From Castellaniella daejeonensis (GTDB lineage: Bacteria; Pseudomonadota; Gammaproteobacteria; Burkholderiales; Burkholderiaceae_B): 64,000 nucleotides of DNA. Position 1 is the first letter of the stretch. The number at the start of each line of letters is the position of its first letter. Below are positions 17,277-24,768 of this stretch, in pieces. The position numbers and the translations under genes are program-made. Below the pieces are notes generated by a model. The model ran no database searches. It had not been told where the DNA came from and saw only the letters and a list, made by a program, of their open reading frames with translations. The stretch lies in the NCBI RefSeq assembly GCF_039523555.1, contig NZ_BAAAFN010000015.1:434001-498000 (forward strand). Reading direction: 5' to 3'.

Positions 17277-18059
17277 ATGCCGCGCGATGATGCCGCCCGC
17301 CGCCGGGAACTGGGCGCCTTCCTGCGCAGCGCCCGGGCGCGGGTCGCCCCGGCCGACCATGGTCTGCCCCCCGGTGTCCGGCGCCGCACGCCGGGCCTGC
17401 GGCGCGAGGAAATCGCCCAGCTGTGCGGCATCAGCACCACCTGGTACACCTGGATCGAGCAGGGGCGCAAGGTGACCGTGTCCGTCGATGTCTGGTGCCG
17501 GCTGGCCGAAGCCTTGCGCCTGGGGCGCGCCGAGCGCCACTATCTGTTCAGCCTGGCCGAATGTGCCGACCCCGAGGCCGGCCGCATGGATCCGATCGCA
17601 CTGCCCGACGGCCTGCAGGATTGCGTGGACAGCATTCGTTGCCCCGCCTACGTGCTGGACCAGTCCTGGAACGTGCTGGCGTGCAACGCCGCCCTGCTGC
17701 GGGTGTTCGACGGCTGGCCCGCGCGCGGGCAGCCCAATCTGCTGCGCTACATCTTCCTCGATCCGGCCGCGCGCACACTGGTCGTGGACTGGGAAGAACG
17801 CGCCAGCCGGGTCGTGGCCGAGTTCCGCGCCGATGTGGCGGCGCTCGCGGGGGAGCCTGGCATCGAGGCGCTGGTGTCCGAATTGCAGGCTGGCAGCCCC
17901 CTGTTCGCCCGGGCCTGGACTCGGCAGGTCGTGGTGGACCGGGAAGGCGGCCTGCGTGAATTCCAGCATCCGGCGGACGGCCGGCTGCGCTTCCGGCAGT
18001 TCACTTTCCGGCTGGCGATCAGGCCGGACTGCAAGTTGGTGATGCTGCTGGACGGTTAG
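17277..18059 (+). CDS. MmyB-like helix-turn-helix transcriptional regulator
   Basis: 260 residues. An N-terminal XRE-type helix-turn-helix covers about residues 10-85, including RRRTPGLRREEIAQLCGISTTWYTWIEQGR, the signature of this family. The C-terminal 160 residues match the MmyB ligand-binding domain (PAYVLDQSWNVLACNAAL...), which is PAS-like and thought to bind fatty acids or similar small molecules. It starts 36 bases after metH and is convergent with an MFS exporter gene. A role in controlling that exporter is plausible but unproven; MmyB-type regulators more often face short-chain dehydrogenases. Confidence 0.88.
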   Translation: MPRDDAARRRELGAFLRSARARVAPADHGLPPGVRRRTPGLRREEIAQLCGISTTWYTWIEQGRKVTVSVDVWCRLAEALRLGRAERHYLFSLAECADPEAGRMDPIALPDGLQDCVDSIRCPAYVLDQSWNVLACNAALLRVFDGWPARGQPNLLRYIFLDPAARTLVVDWEERASRVVAEFRADVAALAGEPGIEALVSELQAGSPLFARAWTRQVVVDREGGLREFQHPADGRLRFRQFTFRLAIRPDCKLVMLLDG

Positions 18060-18092
18060 TGCGCGCCCCCGGCTTGCGGGAAGGCGCGGCCT

Positions 18093-19514
18093 TCAGCGGG
18101 CGCGGGTATGCAGCTGGCTGCCGGCCCGGCGCGACAGGCGCCGGAAGGACAGGGCCGAGGCCGCCACGAACAGGGACGTGACCACGAACCCCCAGGTCAC
18201 GTCGATGCGGTCCACCTCGATCCCGCCGCGCAGGTGCATGCTCAGGTTCAGCGTGGTCGCCGCGCAGGCCACGCCCAGGCTGATCCCCATCTGCTGCGCC
18301 ATCGCTGCGAAGCTGCTGGCGCGGCTCATCTGCGCGGCGTCCAGGTCCGCGTAGGTCAGCGCATTGACCGCCGTGAATTGCAGGGACCGGAAGAATCCGC
18401 CGACGAGCAGGACCGACACCATGATCCAGATCGGTGTGTCGGCGCGAAACAGCGTGCAGGCGGCGATGGAGAGCGCCGTGATCAGCGCGTTGGCCGTCAG
18501 CACGGGACGAAAGCCGAATCGGCGCACGATGGGCGTGGCGACCAGCTTCATCAGCATGGCGCCCGCCGCCGAGGTGAACGTGATCATCCCGGCCGAAAAG
18601 GCGGACAGGCCGAAGCCGACCTGCAGCAGGATGGCCAGCAGGAAGGGCGAGGCGCCGACGGCGAAGCGGCACAGATTGCCGCCCAGCACCGAAACCGCGA
18701 AGGTCTGGGTGCGCAGCAGGCTCAGGTCGATGATCGGGTAGGGCACGTGGCGGGCGTGCCGGACATACAGCATGCCGCAGGCCAGGCCCAGCGCCACCAG
18801 CCCGGCGGTGGGGCCGGCGCCCAGGCTGCCGTGCCCGATGGCCTCCAGGCTGGTCAGCAGGGCGGCCAGGGCGGTCCCGCTGAGTATGAAGCCGACCGTA
18901 TCCAGGCGCGGGCGGTCGTCGGGCATGTCTCGGGGAATGAAGCGCAGCACCAGGGCCATTCCCAGCACGCCGACGGGAATGTTGATCAGGAAGATCCAGT
19001 GCCACGAGGCGTAGGTCACCAGGAAGCCGCCCACGGGCGGTCCGAGCACGGGCCCGAGCAGCGCCGGCAGGGTCAGGAAGGCCATGGCCTTGAGCAGCTC
19101 CGCCTTGGGAATGCGCCGCAGCAGGATGATGCGGCCGACTGGAACCATCATGGCGCCGGCCATGCCCTGCACGAGCCGGGAAGCGACGAGCTGGGGGATG
19201 TTCTGGGAAGCGGCGCAGGCCACGGACCCGAGCGTGAACAGCGCGATGGCGGCGAGGAACACCCGCTGGGCGCCGAAGCGGTCGGCTGCCCAGCCGCTGA
19301 TGGGCACGAACACGGCCGTGGCCAGCAGGTAGGCCGTGATGGTGATGTTCATGTGCACCGCCGTGGTGCCGAAATCACGCGCCATGGCGGGCAGGGCGGT
19401 GGCGACGACGGTGGAGTCCAGCATCTGCATGAACAGGGCGCAGCCGACGATCAGGGGGATCATCCGCAGGTCGCGCGGCGAGGGGGCGGGGCCGGAGGGG
19501 GAGGGTTCTGACAT
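18093..19514 (-). CDS. DHA2-family MFS transporter (EmrB/QacA type)
   Basis: 473 residues with about 14 hydrophobic segments. The motif-A loop GWAADRFGAQRVF and the antiporter motif-C GPVLGPPVGGFL are present, as is LDSTVVATALPAMARDF in the first helix, the hallmark of the drug:H+ antiporter-2 family. It probably exports a toxic or amphiphilic compound across the inner membrane. No EmrA-like adaptor gene is adjacent. It is divergent from the DUF3460 gene and convergent with the MmyB-like regulator. Substrate cannot be read from sequence. Confidence 0.88.
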   Translation of the reverse strand: MSEPSPSGPAPSPRDLRMIPLIVGCALFMQMLDSTVVATALPAMARDFGTTAVHMNITITAYLLATAVFVPISGWAADRFGAQRVFLAAIALFTLGSVACAASQNIPQLVASRLVQGMAGAMMVPVGRIILLRRIPKAELLKAMAFLTLPALLGPVLGPPVGGFLVTYASWHWIFLINIPVGVLGMALVLRFIPRDMPDDRPRLDTVGFILSGTALAALLTSLEAIGHGSLGAGPTAGLVALGLACGMLYVRHARHVPYPIIDLSLLRTQTFAVSVLGGNLCRFAVGASPFLLAILLQVGFGLSAFSAGMITFTSAAGAMLMKLVATPIVRRFGFRPVLTANALITALSIAACTLFRADTPIWIMVSVLLVGGFFRSLQFTAVNALTYADLDAAQMSRASSFAAMAQQMGISLGVACAATTLNLSMHLRGGIEVDRIDVTWGFVVTSLFVAASALSFRRLSRRAGSQLHTRAR

Positions 19515-19588
19515 CGGGTGGGGCTGGCTGCGCCCGAGTGCAGTAAACTTGGGCGCAATCGGTCATGGAGATCGGCTACGGCACTATT

Positions 19589-19780
19589 ATGGCAAACAAC
19601 TACACCTCGGAACTGACCCAGTTCCTGAACCAGTACAAAACGGAACATCCCGACACCGAAACGCGCCAGCGCGCCGGCCGCGCCCGCCTCTGGGACAAGG
19701 ATCTGGATCCGGAGCTGCAGGAAAACTTCCGGGCGGCCCGGGTGCCCCAGGATCCCTACGTCTATTATCAGAAGGCCTGA
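19589..19780 (+). CDS. DUF3460 family small protein
   Basis: 63 residues from the ATG at 19589 (MANNYTSELTQFL); an in-frame ATG at 19565 would add eight residues that do not look like the family start. The sequence reads as the DUF3460 family of small betaproteobacterial proteins: charged, soluble, ending PQDPYVYYQKA. It sits nine bases before scpA, followed by panC, an arrangement typical of Alcaligenaceae. Function unknown; co-expression with scpA is likely. Confidence 0.85.
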   Translation: MANNYTSELTQFLNQYKTEHPDTETRQRAGRARLWDKDLDPELQENFRAARVPQDPYVYYQKA

Positions 19781-19789
19781 TCCGGCCTC

Positions 19790-20662
19790 ATGCCGCCCCC
19801 GCTGCCCGATTCCGGGCTGGACGCCCTGATGGCGCCCGCGGAAGACAGCACGCCCGACGTGGTCGACCACGTCGCCTTGGCTCGCCTGTACGGCGAGCCG
19901 CTTTTCGCCATTCCGCAGGATCTCTACATCCCGCCCGACGCGCTCGAAGTCTTCCTGGAAGCCTTCGAGGGTCCGCTGGACCTGCTGCTCTACCTGATCC
20001 GGAAGCAGAACTTCAACGTGCTCGACATTCCCATGGCCGAGGTCACCGCCCAGTACCTGGCCTATGTCGAGCAGGTGCGGCGCTCCAATCTGGAACTGGC
20101 GGGCGAGTACCTGCTGATGGCGGCGCTGCTCATCGAGATCAAGTCGCGCATGCTGCTGCCGGTGCGCCAGTCCGATAGCGGCGAGGAAGTCGAGGACCCG
20201 CGTGCCGAACTGGTGCGCCGCCTGCTGGAATACGAGCGCATGAAGCTGGCGGCCCGAAGGCTGGACGAAATGCCGCGAGTGGGCCGCGATTTCCTGGTGG
20301 CGCATGCCGAGGCCGACTTCGAGGTGGCGCGCCTGCTGCCGGAAGTGTCGCCGGACGACCTGCGCGAGGCCTGGGCCGCGATCATGCACCGGGCGCGCCT
20401 GAATGCCAGCCATCGCATCACCCGCGAGCAGTTGTCCGTGCGCGACCACATGAGCCATATCCTGCGCCGCCTGTCGGACGTGCGCTTCATGGAATTCACT
20501 GAATTGTTCCTTGAGCGCATCCGCATGGGCGAGCCGGCCGCCGTGATCGTGGTCCATTTCCTGGCATTGCTGGAACTGGCCCGCGAATCGCTGCTGGAAA
20601 TCACCCAGGCGGCGCCCTATGCGCCGCTGTACGTCAGACTGTCCTACACGCGCTCGGCCTGA
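19790..20662 (+). CDS. scpA: Segregation and condensation protein A (ScpA)
   Basis: 290 residues. The kleisin N-terminal motif LEAFEGPLDLLLYLIRKQNFNVLDIPMAEVTAQYL and the middle segment LAGEYLLMAALLIEIKSRMLLP are diagnostic. The C-terminal winged-helix part includes VIVVHFLALLELARESLLEI. ScpA bridges SMC dimers with ScpB to compact and segregate the chromosome. The N-terminus has an extension of about 45 residues compared with short homologues, so the true start may be internal, but the tight spacing with DUF3460 favours 19790. scpB is not in the window. Confidence 0.93.
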   Translation: MPPPLPDSGLDALMAPAEDSTPDVVDHVALARLYGEPLFAIPQDLYIPPDALEVFLEAFEGPLDLLLYLIRKQNFNVLDIPMAEVTAQYLAYVEQVRRSNLELAGEYLLMAALLIEIKSRMLLPVRQSDSGEEVEDPRAELVRRLLEYERMKLAARRLDEMPRVGRDFLVAHAEADFEVARLLPEVSPDDLREAWAAIMHRARLNASHRITREQLSVRDHMSHILRRLSDVRFMEFTELFLERIRMGEPAAVIVVHFLALLELARESLLEITQAAPYAPLYVRLSYTRSA

Positions 20663-20685
20663 GGCCGGGCGTCGGAGAATCCCCT

Positions 20686-21552
20686 GTGAAAGTCGTCCAT
20701 TCCATCGAGGCATTGCGCGATCAGCTGCGCGGCCAACTGCGCGTGGCCTTCGTGCCCACCATGGGCAACCTGCATGCCGCGCACCTGTCGCTGATGCGGC
20801 TGGCACGCCAGCATGGCGACCCCGTGGTGGCCAGCATCTTCGTCAACCGGCTGCAGTTCGGCCCGAACGAGGACTTCGACCGCTATCCCCGCACCCTGGC
20901 CGAGGATATCGAGAAGCTGGAGGCCGGGCGCGATGTCTATGTGCTGTTCGCCCCCGACGAGAAAGAACTGTACCCGGAACCGCAGAATTTCCGCATCCAG
21001 CCGGGCGAAGCCCTGGGCAAGATCCTGGAAGGCGAATTCCGGCCCGATTTCTTCATGGGTGTCAGCACCGTGGTGCTGAAGCTGTTTTCCTGCGTCCAGC
21101 CGCGTGTGGCCGTGTTCGGCAAAAAAGACTACCAGCAGCTGATGGTCGTGCGCGCGATGTGCCGCCAGTTCCAGTTGCCGGTGGAAATCATCGCTCACGA
21201 GACCGTGCGCGATGCGGACGGCCTGGCGCTGTCTTCGCGCAACCGCTATCTCAGTGTGCAGGAGCGGGCCGAGGCGCCCAACCTGTATGGCCTGCTGCAG
21301 CGGGTGCGCGATCAGATCCAGGGCGGCCGCGTCGATGCCGGCCAGGCCGAGGGCCAGGCCATGCAGGCCTTGCGCGAGCGCGGCTGGGTGCCAGACTACG
21401 TCGCCGTGCGCCGGCAGCGCGACCTGCAGCCGCCCACGACCCAGGAAATCCGCGAAGGCGAGCCCCTGGTGGTGCTGGCGGCCGCGCGCCTGGGCACCAC
21501 CCGCCTGATCGATAACCTGGAGTTTCAGGTCGAGGCAAGCTGTCAGAACTGA
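20686..21552 (+). CDS. panC: Pantothenate synthetase PanC
   Basis: 288 residues from a GTG with a GGAGA site upstream. It ligates pantoate and beta-alanine with ATP in coenzyme A synthesis. TMGNLHAAHLSLM, FGPNEDFDRYPR, VFGKKDYQQLMVVRAM and SSRNRYLS match the family. Two active-site segments are atypical: the HxGH adenylylation motif reads HAAH, and the usual NPxQF-type pantoate/ATP segment reads NRLQF. The second change is familiar from Burkholderiales enzymes; loss of Gly in the first is rarer. panB is not adjacent. Another coenzyme A gene, coaE, lies 1.8 kb downstream. Confidence 0.93.
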   Translation: MKVVHSIEALRDQLRGQLRVAFVPTMGNLHAAHLSLMRLARQHGDPVVASIFVNRLQFGPNEDFDRYPRTLAEDIEKLEAGRDVYVLFAPDEKELYPEPQNFRIQPGEALGKILEGEFRPDFFMGVSTVVLKLFSCVQPRVAVFGKKDYQQLMVVRAMCRQFQLPVEIIAHETVRDADGLALSSRNRYLSVQERAEAPNLYGLLQRVRDQIQGGRVDAGQAEGQAMQALRERGWVPDYVAVRRQRDLQPPTTQEIREGEPLVVLAAARLGTTRLIDNLEFQVEASCQN

Positions 21553-21609
21553 CAGGTGTGCTCACGGCGCGGTTCGGGCAGAATCCCCCTGGCATGTGAC
21601 GCACATGCC
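21540..21609. promoter_or_regulatory. Two perfect inverted repeats upstream of the LuxR-type gene
   Basis: The first dyad (21540-21555) is CTGTCAG-AA-CTGACAG, which fits the CT-N12-AG form of LuxR-family binding boxes and overlaps the panC stop codon. The second (21591-21609) is GGCATGTG-ACG-CACATGCC with 8-bp perfect arms, 30 bases before the next start codon. They bracket the likely promoter of the LuxR-type gene at 21639. Operator function is inferred from symmetry and position only. Confidence 0.5.
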
Positions 21610-21638
21610 TACAACAAACACATACAGGGGGAGCACTC

Positions 21639-22085
21639 ATGCTGGAAAGCGATTCGATCCAGGAACGCCCGGACAGCCGGGAAACACCGCTGGGCTGTCT
21701 GACACTGCGCGAGCGCGAGGTCACGGGTTATCTCACGCAGGGGCGATCCAATAAATACATCGCCGCCGAGCTGGGGGTTACGCAGCGCACGATCGAGGCC
21801 CATCGGGCGCGCATATTCCAGAAACTGCGCGTGCGCAATGCGGTCGAGCTGACCCGGTATTGCCTGTCCAGAAGGCTGGACGAACCTGAATCCGGCACGG
21901 GCCACGGCGGGGCGCCCGCCGGGGCGTGCATCCGGAAACCCGAGCCTATCGCGCGGGACAGGCTTCTGCCGGTTTCGCGGCCAGTTCCTGGATGGGGTCG
22001 ATATCCGCCTGGCGGGTCAGCCGGGATTCCAGCAGGGGCGCCTGGCCGTTCAGCCTGGACAGGCGCAGGACGTTCGACTGGATGA
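21639..22085 (+). CDS. Stand-alone LuxR/FixJ-type DNA-binding protein
   Basis: 148 residues. Residues 18-78 are a LuxR-type helix-turn-helix (LTLREREVTGYLTQGRSNKYIAAELGVTQRTIEAHRARIF), closest to the FixJ/NarL output domain. There is no receiver or autoinducer domain: only 17 residues precede it. After residue 82 the sequence turns into a Gly/Pro/Arg-rich tail that runs 140 bases into the 3' end of the opposite-strand lipoprotein gene, so the last 60 residues may be an unselected extension following loss of an earlier stop. A GGGGGAG site precedes the ATG. Two dyads upstream suggest autoregulation. Target genes unknown. Confidence 0.75.
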   Translation: MLESDSIQERPDSRETPLGCLTLREREVTGYLTQGRSNKYIAAELGVTQRTIEAHRARIFQKLRVRNAVELTRYCLSRRLDEPESGTGHGGAPAGACIRKPEPIARDRLLPVSRPVPGWGRYPPGGSAGIPAGAPGRSAWTGAGRSTG

Positions 22086-22599
22086 ATTCCAGCGTGGCGT
22101 AGGCCTGGTCGCCGGTCTGCAGGATGAAACGGACCGGTTCGGTGGATACCAGGTGCCAGCAGCCCAGGGCCGCTGTGGCGGCGGTGCCGTCCAGCGGTGC
22201 GCTGCGGGCGCGCCACTGGCCGTCCGGGGCCAGGGTCAGCGTCATGCGGCGCGCCGGGCAGTCGGCCTGTCCGGCGGGGCAGGCGATGGTGCCCAGGTAG
22301 GTCCGGGTCTCGGCCAGTTCCTGCGGGACTGCGGCCGGGCCGGCCGATGGGGCGGATTGCCCGGCGCCGTCGTCCGCAGGCGCCGCTTTTTTCTGGTTGT
22401 CTGCCCCGAACCCGAATTGCAGCTGCGACGGGGCAACCGTGTCGGCACCGCCCTGGGCGCGGTGCCGGGCATCGGATGCCGTATCGCCGCGCGAGACTTC
22501 ATAGAAGCCGGGCTCGCGTTGCTGGGCGCAGGCGGCCAGCAGGGCCAGCAGTCCCAGGCTGAGCAGGCGGGGAATCGTGTGGTTGAGGGCGCGCGGCAT
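21946..22599 (-). CDS. Predicted lipoprotein with NlpE-like C-terminal region
   Basis: 217 residues starting with a lipoprotein signal ending LALLAACAQQ (Cys at about residue 24). A low-complexity linker (about 40-95) is followed by a beta-rich domain with TYLGTIACPAGQADCPARRMTLTLAPDGQW and a conserved-looking GCWHL and FILQTGDQAYATLEFIQSNVLRLSRLNGQ. This pattern recalls the NlpE-type small beta-barrel, which in enterobacteria senses copper or surface contact, but similarity is only by pattern. It is divergent from the prepilin-peptidase gene and convergent, with a 140-base overlap, with the LuxR-type gene. Confidence 0.65.
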   Translation of the reverse strand: MPRALNHTIPRLLSLGLLALLAACAQQREPGFYEVSRGDTASDARHRAQGGADTVAPSQLQFGFGADNQKKAAPADDGAGQSAPSAGPAAVPQELAETRTYLGTIACPAGQADCPARRMTLTLAPDGQWRARSAPLDGTAATAALGCWHLVSTEPVRFILQTGDQAYATLEFIQSNVLRLSRLNGQAPLLESRLTRQADIDPIQELAAKPAEACPAR

Positions 22600-22657
22600 G
22601 GTCGTGACGGACAGGATCGTGAAGCCGCCATTCTACGCATTTGCAGGAGGCTTGGCG

Positions 22658-23341
22658 ATGGGATGCGGGGAGATGGCCGAATTGGGCATGTCGTGGCTGG
22701 TCGTGGCGGTGGGCGGATACCTGGGGGCCTGGCAGGGGCGCTGGGCCCAGGCCTACGCCGACCGCCTGGATGCGGGCGAGCCCGCCACGGCGCCCACCCT
22801 GTGGGCTGCGGCGGCGGAAGCCCCGTTCCGGCGCTGGCGGCCGCTGCGGGACGCCGCGATGGCGGCATCCCTGGGGCTCGTGGCCGGGCTGCTGGCGGCC
22901 GGCGGCAGCCCGGTAGCCGCACTGCCGGCCATCGTGCTGGCTGCGCTGGCCTGGATCGATGCCCGCAGCGGCCTTCTGCCGGATGCGCTCACCTTGCCCC
23001 TGATGCTGGCCGGATGGCTGCTGGGCGGCCTGGGGTTCGGGGCCGCCGTTGGCGCATCCACGCTGGTCTGGGCGGGCCTGGCCGGAGCGGCCCGGCTGTA
23101 TCGCCGTGTGCGCGGGCGCGACGGTTTTGGCGGCGGCGACGTGAAGTGCCTGGCGGCGCTGGCAGGCTGGTTCGGGCCGCAAGCCGCCTTCGGCATCCTC
23201 TGGCTGGCCTGCGTGCTGGGGCTGCCCGGTTGCCTGGTCCGACGCGGCGGCTGGCGGCGGCCGTACCCCTTCGGGCCCTGCATTGCGCTGGCGGCCGGGG
23301 CGTGGATGCTGGCTCCGCCTGCGGTACATTCATGGTTCTGA
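22658..23341 (+). CDS. Reduced type IV prepilin peptidase-like protein (A24 family)
   Basis: 227 residues from the ATG at 22658, which has a consensus AGGAGG seven bases upstream; the frame extends further 5' but only into the divergent lipoprotein start. The aspartate-protease motifs are present: AWIDARSGLLPD and GFGGGDVK, followed by PYPFGPCIAL and several membrane segments. The N-terminal methyltransferase part of PilD, with its paired CxxC motifs, is absent, although a remnant-like first helix followed by a short soluble stretch remains. It precedes coaE as pilD normally does, but pilB and pilC are not upstream. It may process only pseudopilins, or be a relic. Confidence 0.8.
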   Translation: MGCGEMAELGMSWLVVAVGGYLGAWQGRWAQAYADRLDAGEPATAPTLWAAAAEAPFRRWRPLRDAAMAASLGLVAGLLAAGGSPVAALPAIVLAALAWIDARSGLLPDALTLPLMLAGWLLGGLGFGAAVGASTLVWAGLAGAARLYRRVRGRDGFGGGDVKCLAALAGWFGPQAAFGILWLACVLGLPGCLVRRGGWRRPYPFGPCIALAAGAWMLAPPAVHSWF

Positions 23342-23361
23342 ACTCATCATGCGGGGATGCC

Positions 23362-23994
23362 ATGTTTTCCATCGGCCTGACCGGGGGCATCGGCTCGGGC
23401 AAGTCCAAGGTCGCCGACTGGCTGGCCGAGTGGGGCGCGGCGGTCATCGACACCGACAGGATCTCCCACGACCTGACGGCACCGGGGGGCGCCGCGATCG
23501 AGCCGCTGCGGACGGCGTTCGGCGCGGATGCGATCGGTCCGGACGGTGCCATGGACCGCGACTGGATGCGCGCGCGCGCGTTCGCCGATCCGGCGGCGCG
23601 GCTGCGGCTCGAATCCGTGTTGCATCCCCTGATCGGCCAGGCCGTGCAGGATCAGGCCCGGCAGGCCCGGGGGTCATATCTCGTGCTGGTCGTGCCCCTG
23701 CTGGTCGAGTCCGGCCGCTGGCGCGACCGGGTGGACCGCATTTGCGTGGTCGACTGCGATCCCGAGACCCAGGTGCGCAGGGTGCAGGCGCGCAGCGGGC
23801 TGACGCGCAGCACCATTGAGCGTATCATGTCCGCTCAGGCGTCCAGGGCGGATCGTCTGGCGGCAGCCGATGACATCGTTGTCAATGATGGGTCGACTGA
23901 CCTGGATGCGCTGCGCCGGCGTGTTCTGCAGCTCCATCAGGCCTGGAGCGACCGCGCCGCCCGGACGGCGGCCGGACACACCACTCATGGATAG
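23362..23994 (+). CDS. coaE: Dephospho-CoA kinase CoaE
   Basis: 210 residues. The P-loop GLTGGIGSGKSKV and the substrate segment DTDRISHDLTAPGG are at the N-terminus, followed by HPLI and VVPLLVESGRW, all as expected for CoaE, which phosphorylates dephospho-CoA in the last step of coenzyme A synthesis. The ATG at 23362 gives the family start MFSIGLTGG. It lies 20 bases after the prepilin-peptidase gene and 12 before zapD, the conserved pilD-coaE-zapD order. Confidence 0.95.
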   Translation: MFSIGLTGGIGSGKSKVADWLAEWGAAVIDTDRISHDLTAPGGAAIEPLRTAFGADAIGPDGAMDRDWMRARAFADPAARLRLESVLHPLIGQAVQDQARQARGSYLVLVVPLLVESGRWRDRVDRICVVDCDPETQVRRVQARSGLTRSTIERIMSAQASRADRLAAADDIVVNDGSTDLDALRRRVLQLHQAWSDRAARTAAGHTTHG

Positions 23995-24006
23995 GGTCTT
24001 TTGCGC

Positions 24007-24759
24007 GTGATTTTGTACGAGTACCCCTGTAATGAACGTGTACGCACCCTGCTGAGGGTCGAATACCTGTTCGACCGCCTTTTCTTCTTTGCCCGGGGCG
24101 AAGACGCCCATTGCCACCAGATCGCCATGACGACGCTGTTCGATCTGCTGGACATCTGCGAGCGCGCCGACGTCCGCACGGCAGTCCTGCAGGACATGGA
24201 TCGGCATCGTTCCGCCCTGTCCGGGCTGCGCGAGCATCCTGGCGTCGACCGCATCACGCTGGACCGCCTCCTGGAAGAAATCCAGGCGGTGTCCGCGGCG
24301 CTGGCAGGGCAGGGCCGCATCGGCCAGTGCCTGCGCGACAACGAGTGGCTGGCCAGCCTGCGCGGCCGGATCACGGTGCCGGGCGGTTCCTCGCCCGTGG
24401 ACATGCCTTCCTACTATTCCTGGCAGCTTAAGCCGACCGAGGCCAGGGCCGCCGACCTGCGCGGCTGGATCGAGCCCCTGATGCCGCTGCACCGGGCCAT
24501 GGCCCTGATCCTGCAGCTGCTGCGCGATGCGGGGGATGCGCGCGACCAGATGGCCGGGCAGGGCGCCTACCAGGAAATGCTGGGCGGCAAGTCCTTCCAG
24601 TTGCTGCGCGTCTGGGTCGACCCGGTTCTGGGCGTCTTTCCGGAAATCAGCGCCAACAAATACGTCATCTGGGTGCGCTTTTCCGCCCAGGACAATGAAC
24701 TCAAGCCCCAGCCGGTCGGCCGAGACGTCGCTTTCCGCCTGGCCCGCTGCAATCTGTAG
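24007..24759 (+). CDS. zapD: Cell division protein ZapD (Z-ring crosslinker)
   Basis: 250 residues from the GTG at 24007, giving the family start ILYEYPCNERVRTLLR; a TTG two codons upstream is also possible. LFDLLDICERADVRTAVLQDMDRH, DMPSYYSWQLKP and the C-terminal DNELKPQPVGRDVAFRLARCNL are characteristic. ZapD binds the C-terminal tail of FtsZ and bundles its filaments at midcell. It is followed nine bases later by an efflux operon rather than by yacG, the usual neighbour. Confidence 0.94.
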   Translation: MILYEYPCNERVRTLLRVEYLFDRLFFFARGEDAHCHQIAMTTLFDLLDICERADVRTAVLQDMDRHRSALSGLREHPGVDRITLDRLLEEIQAVSAALAGQGRIGQCLRDNEWLASLRGRITVPGGSSPVDMPSYYSWQLKPTEARAADLRGWIEPLMPLHRAMALILQLLRDAGDARDQMAGQGAYQEMLGGKSFQLLRVWVDPVLGVFPEISANKYVIWVRFSAQDNELKPQPVGRDVAFRLARCNL

Positions 24760-24768
24760 GACCCCATC

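Noticed and set aside
22577..22657. Longer N-terminus for the prepilin peptidase-like protein
   Set aside because: The extra 27 codons overlap the divergent lipoprotein start and lack a ribosome binding site, whereas AGGAGG precedes the ATG at 22658.
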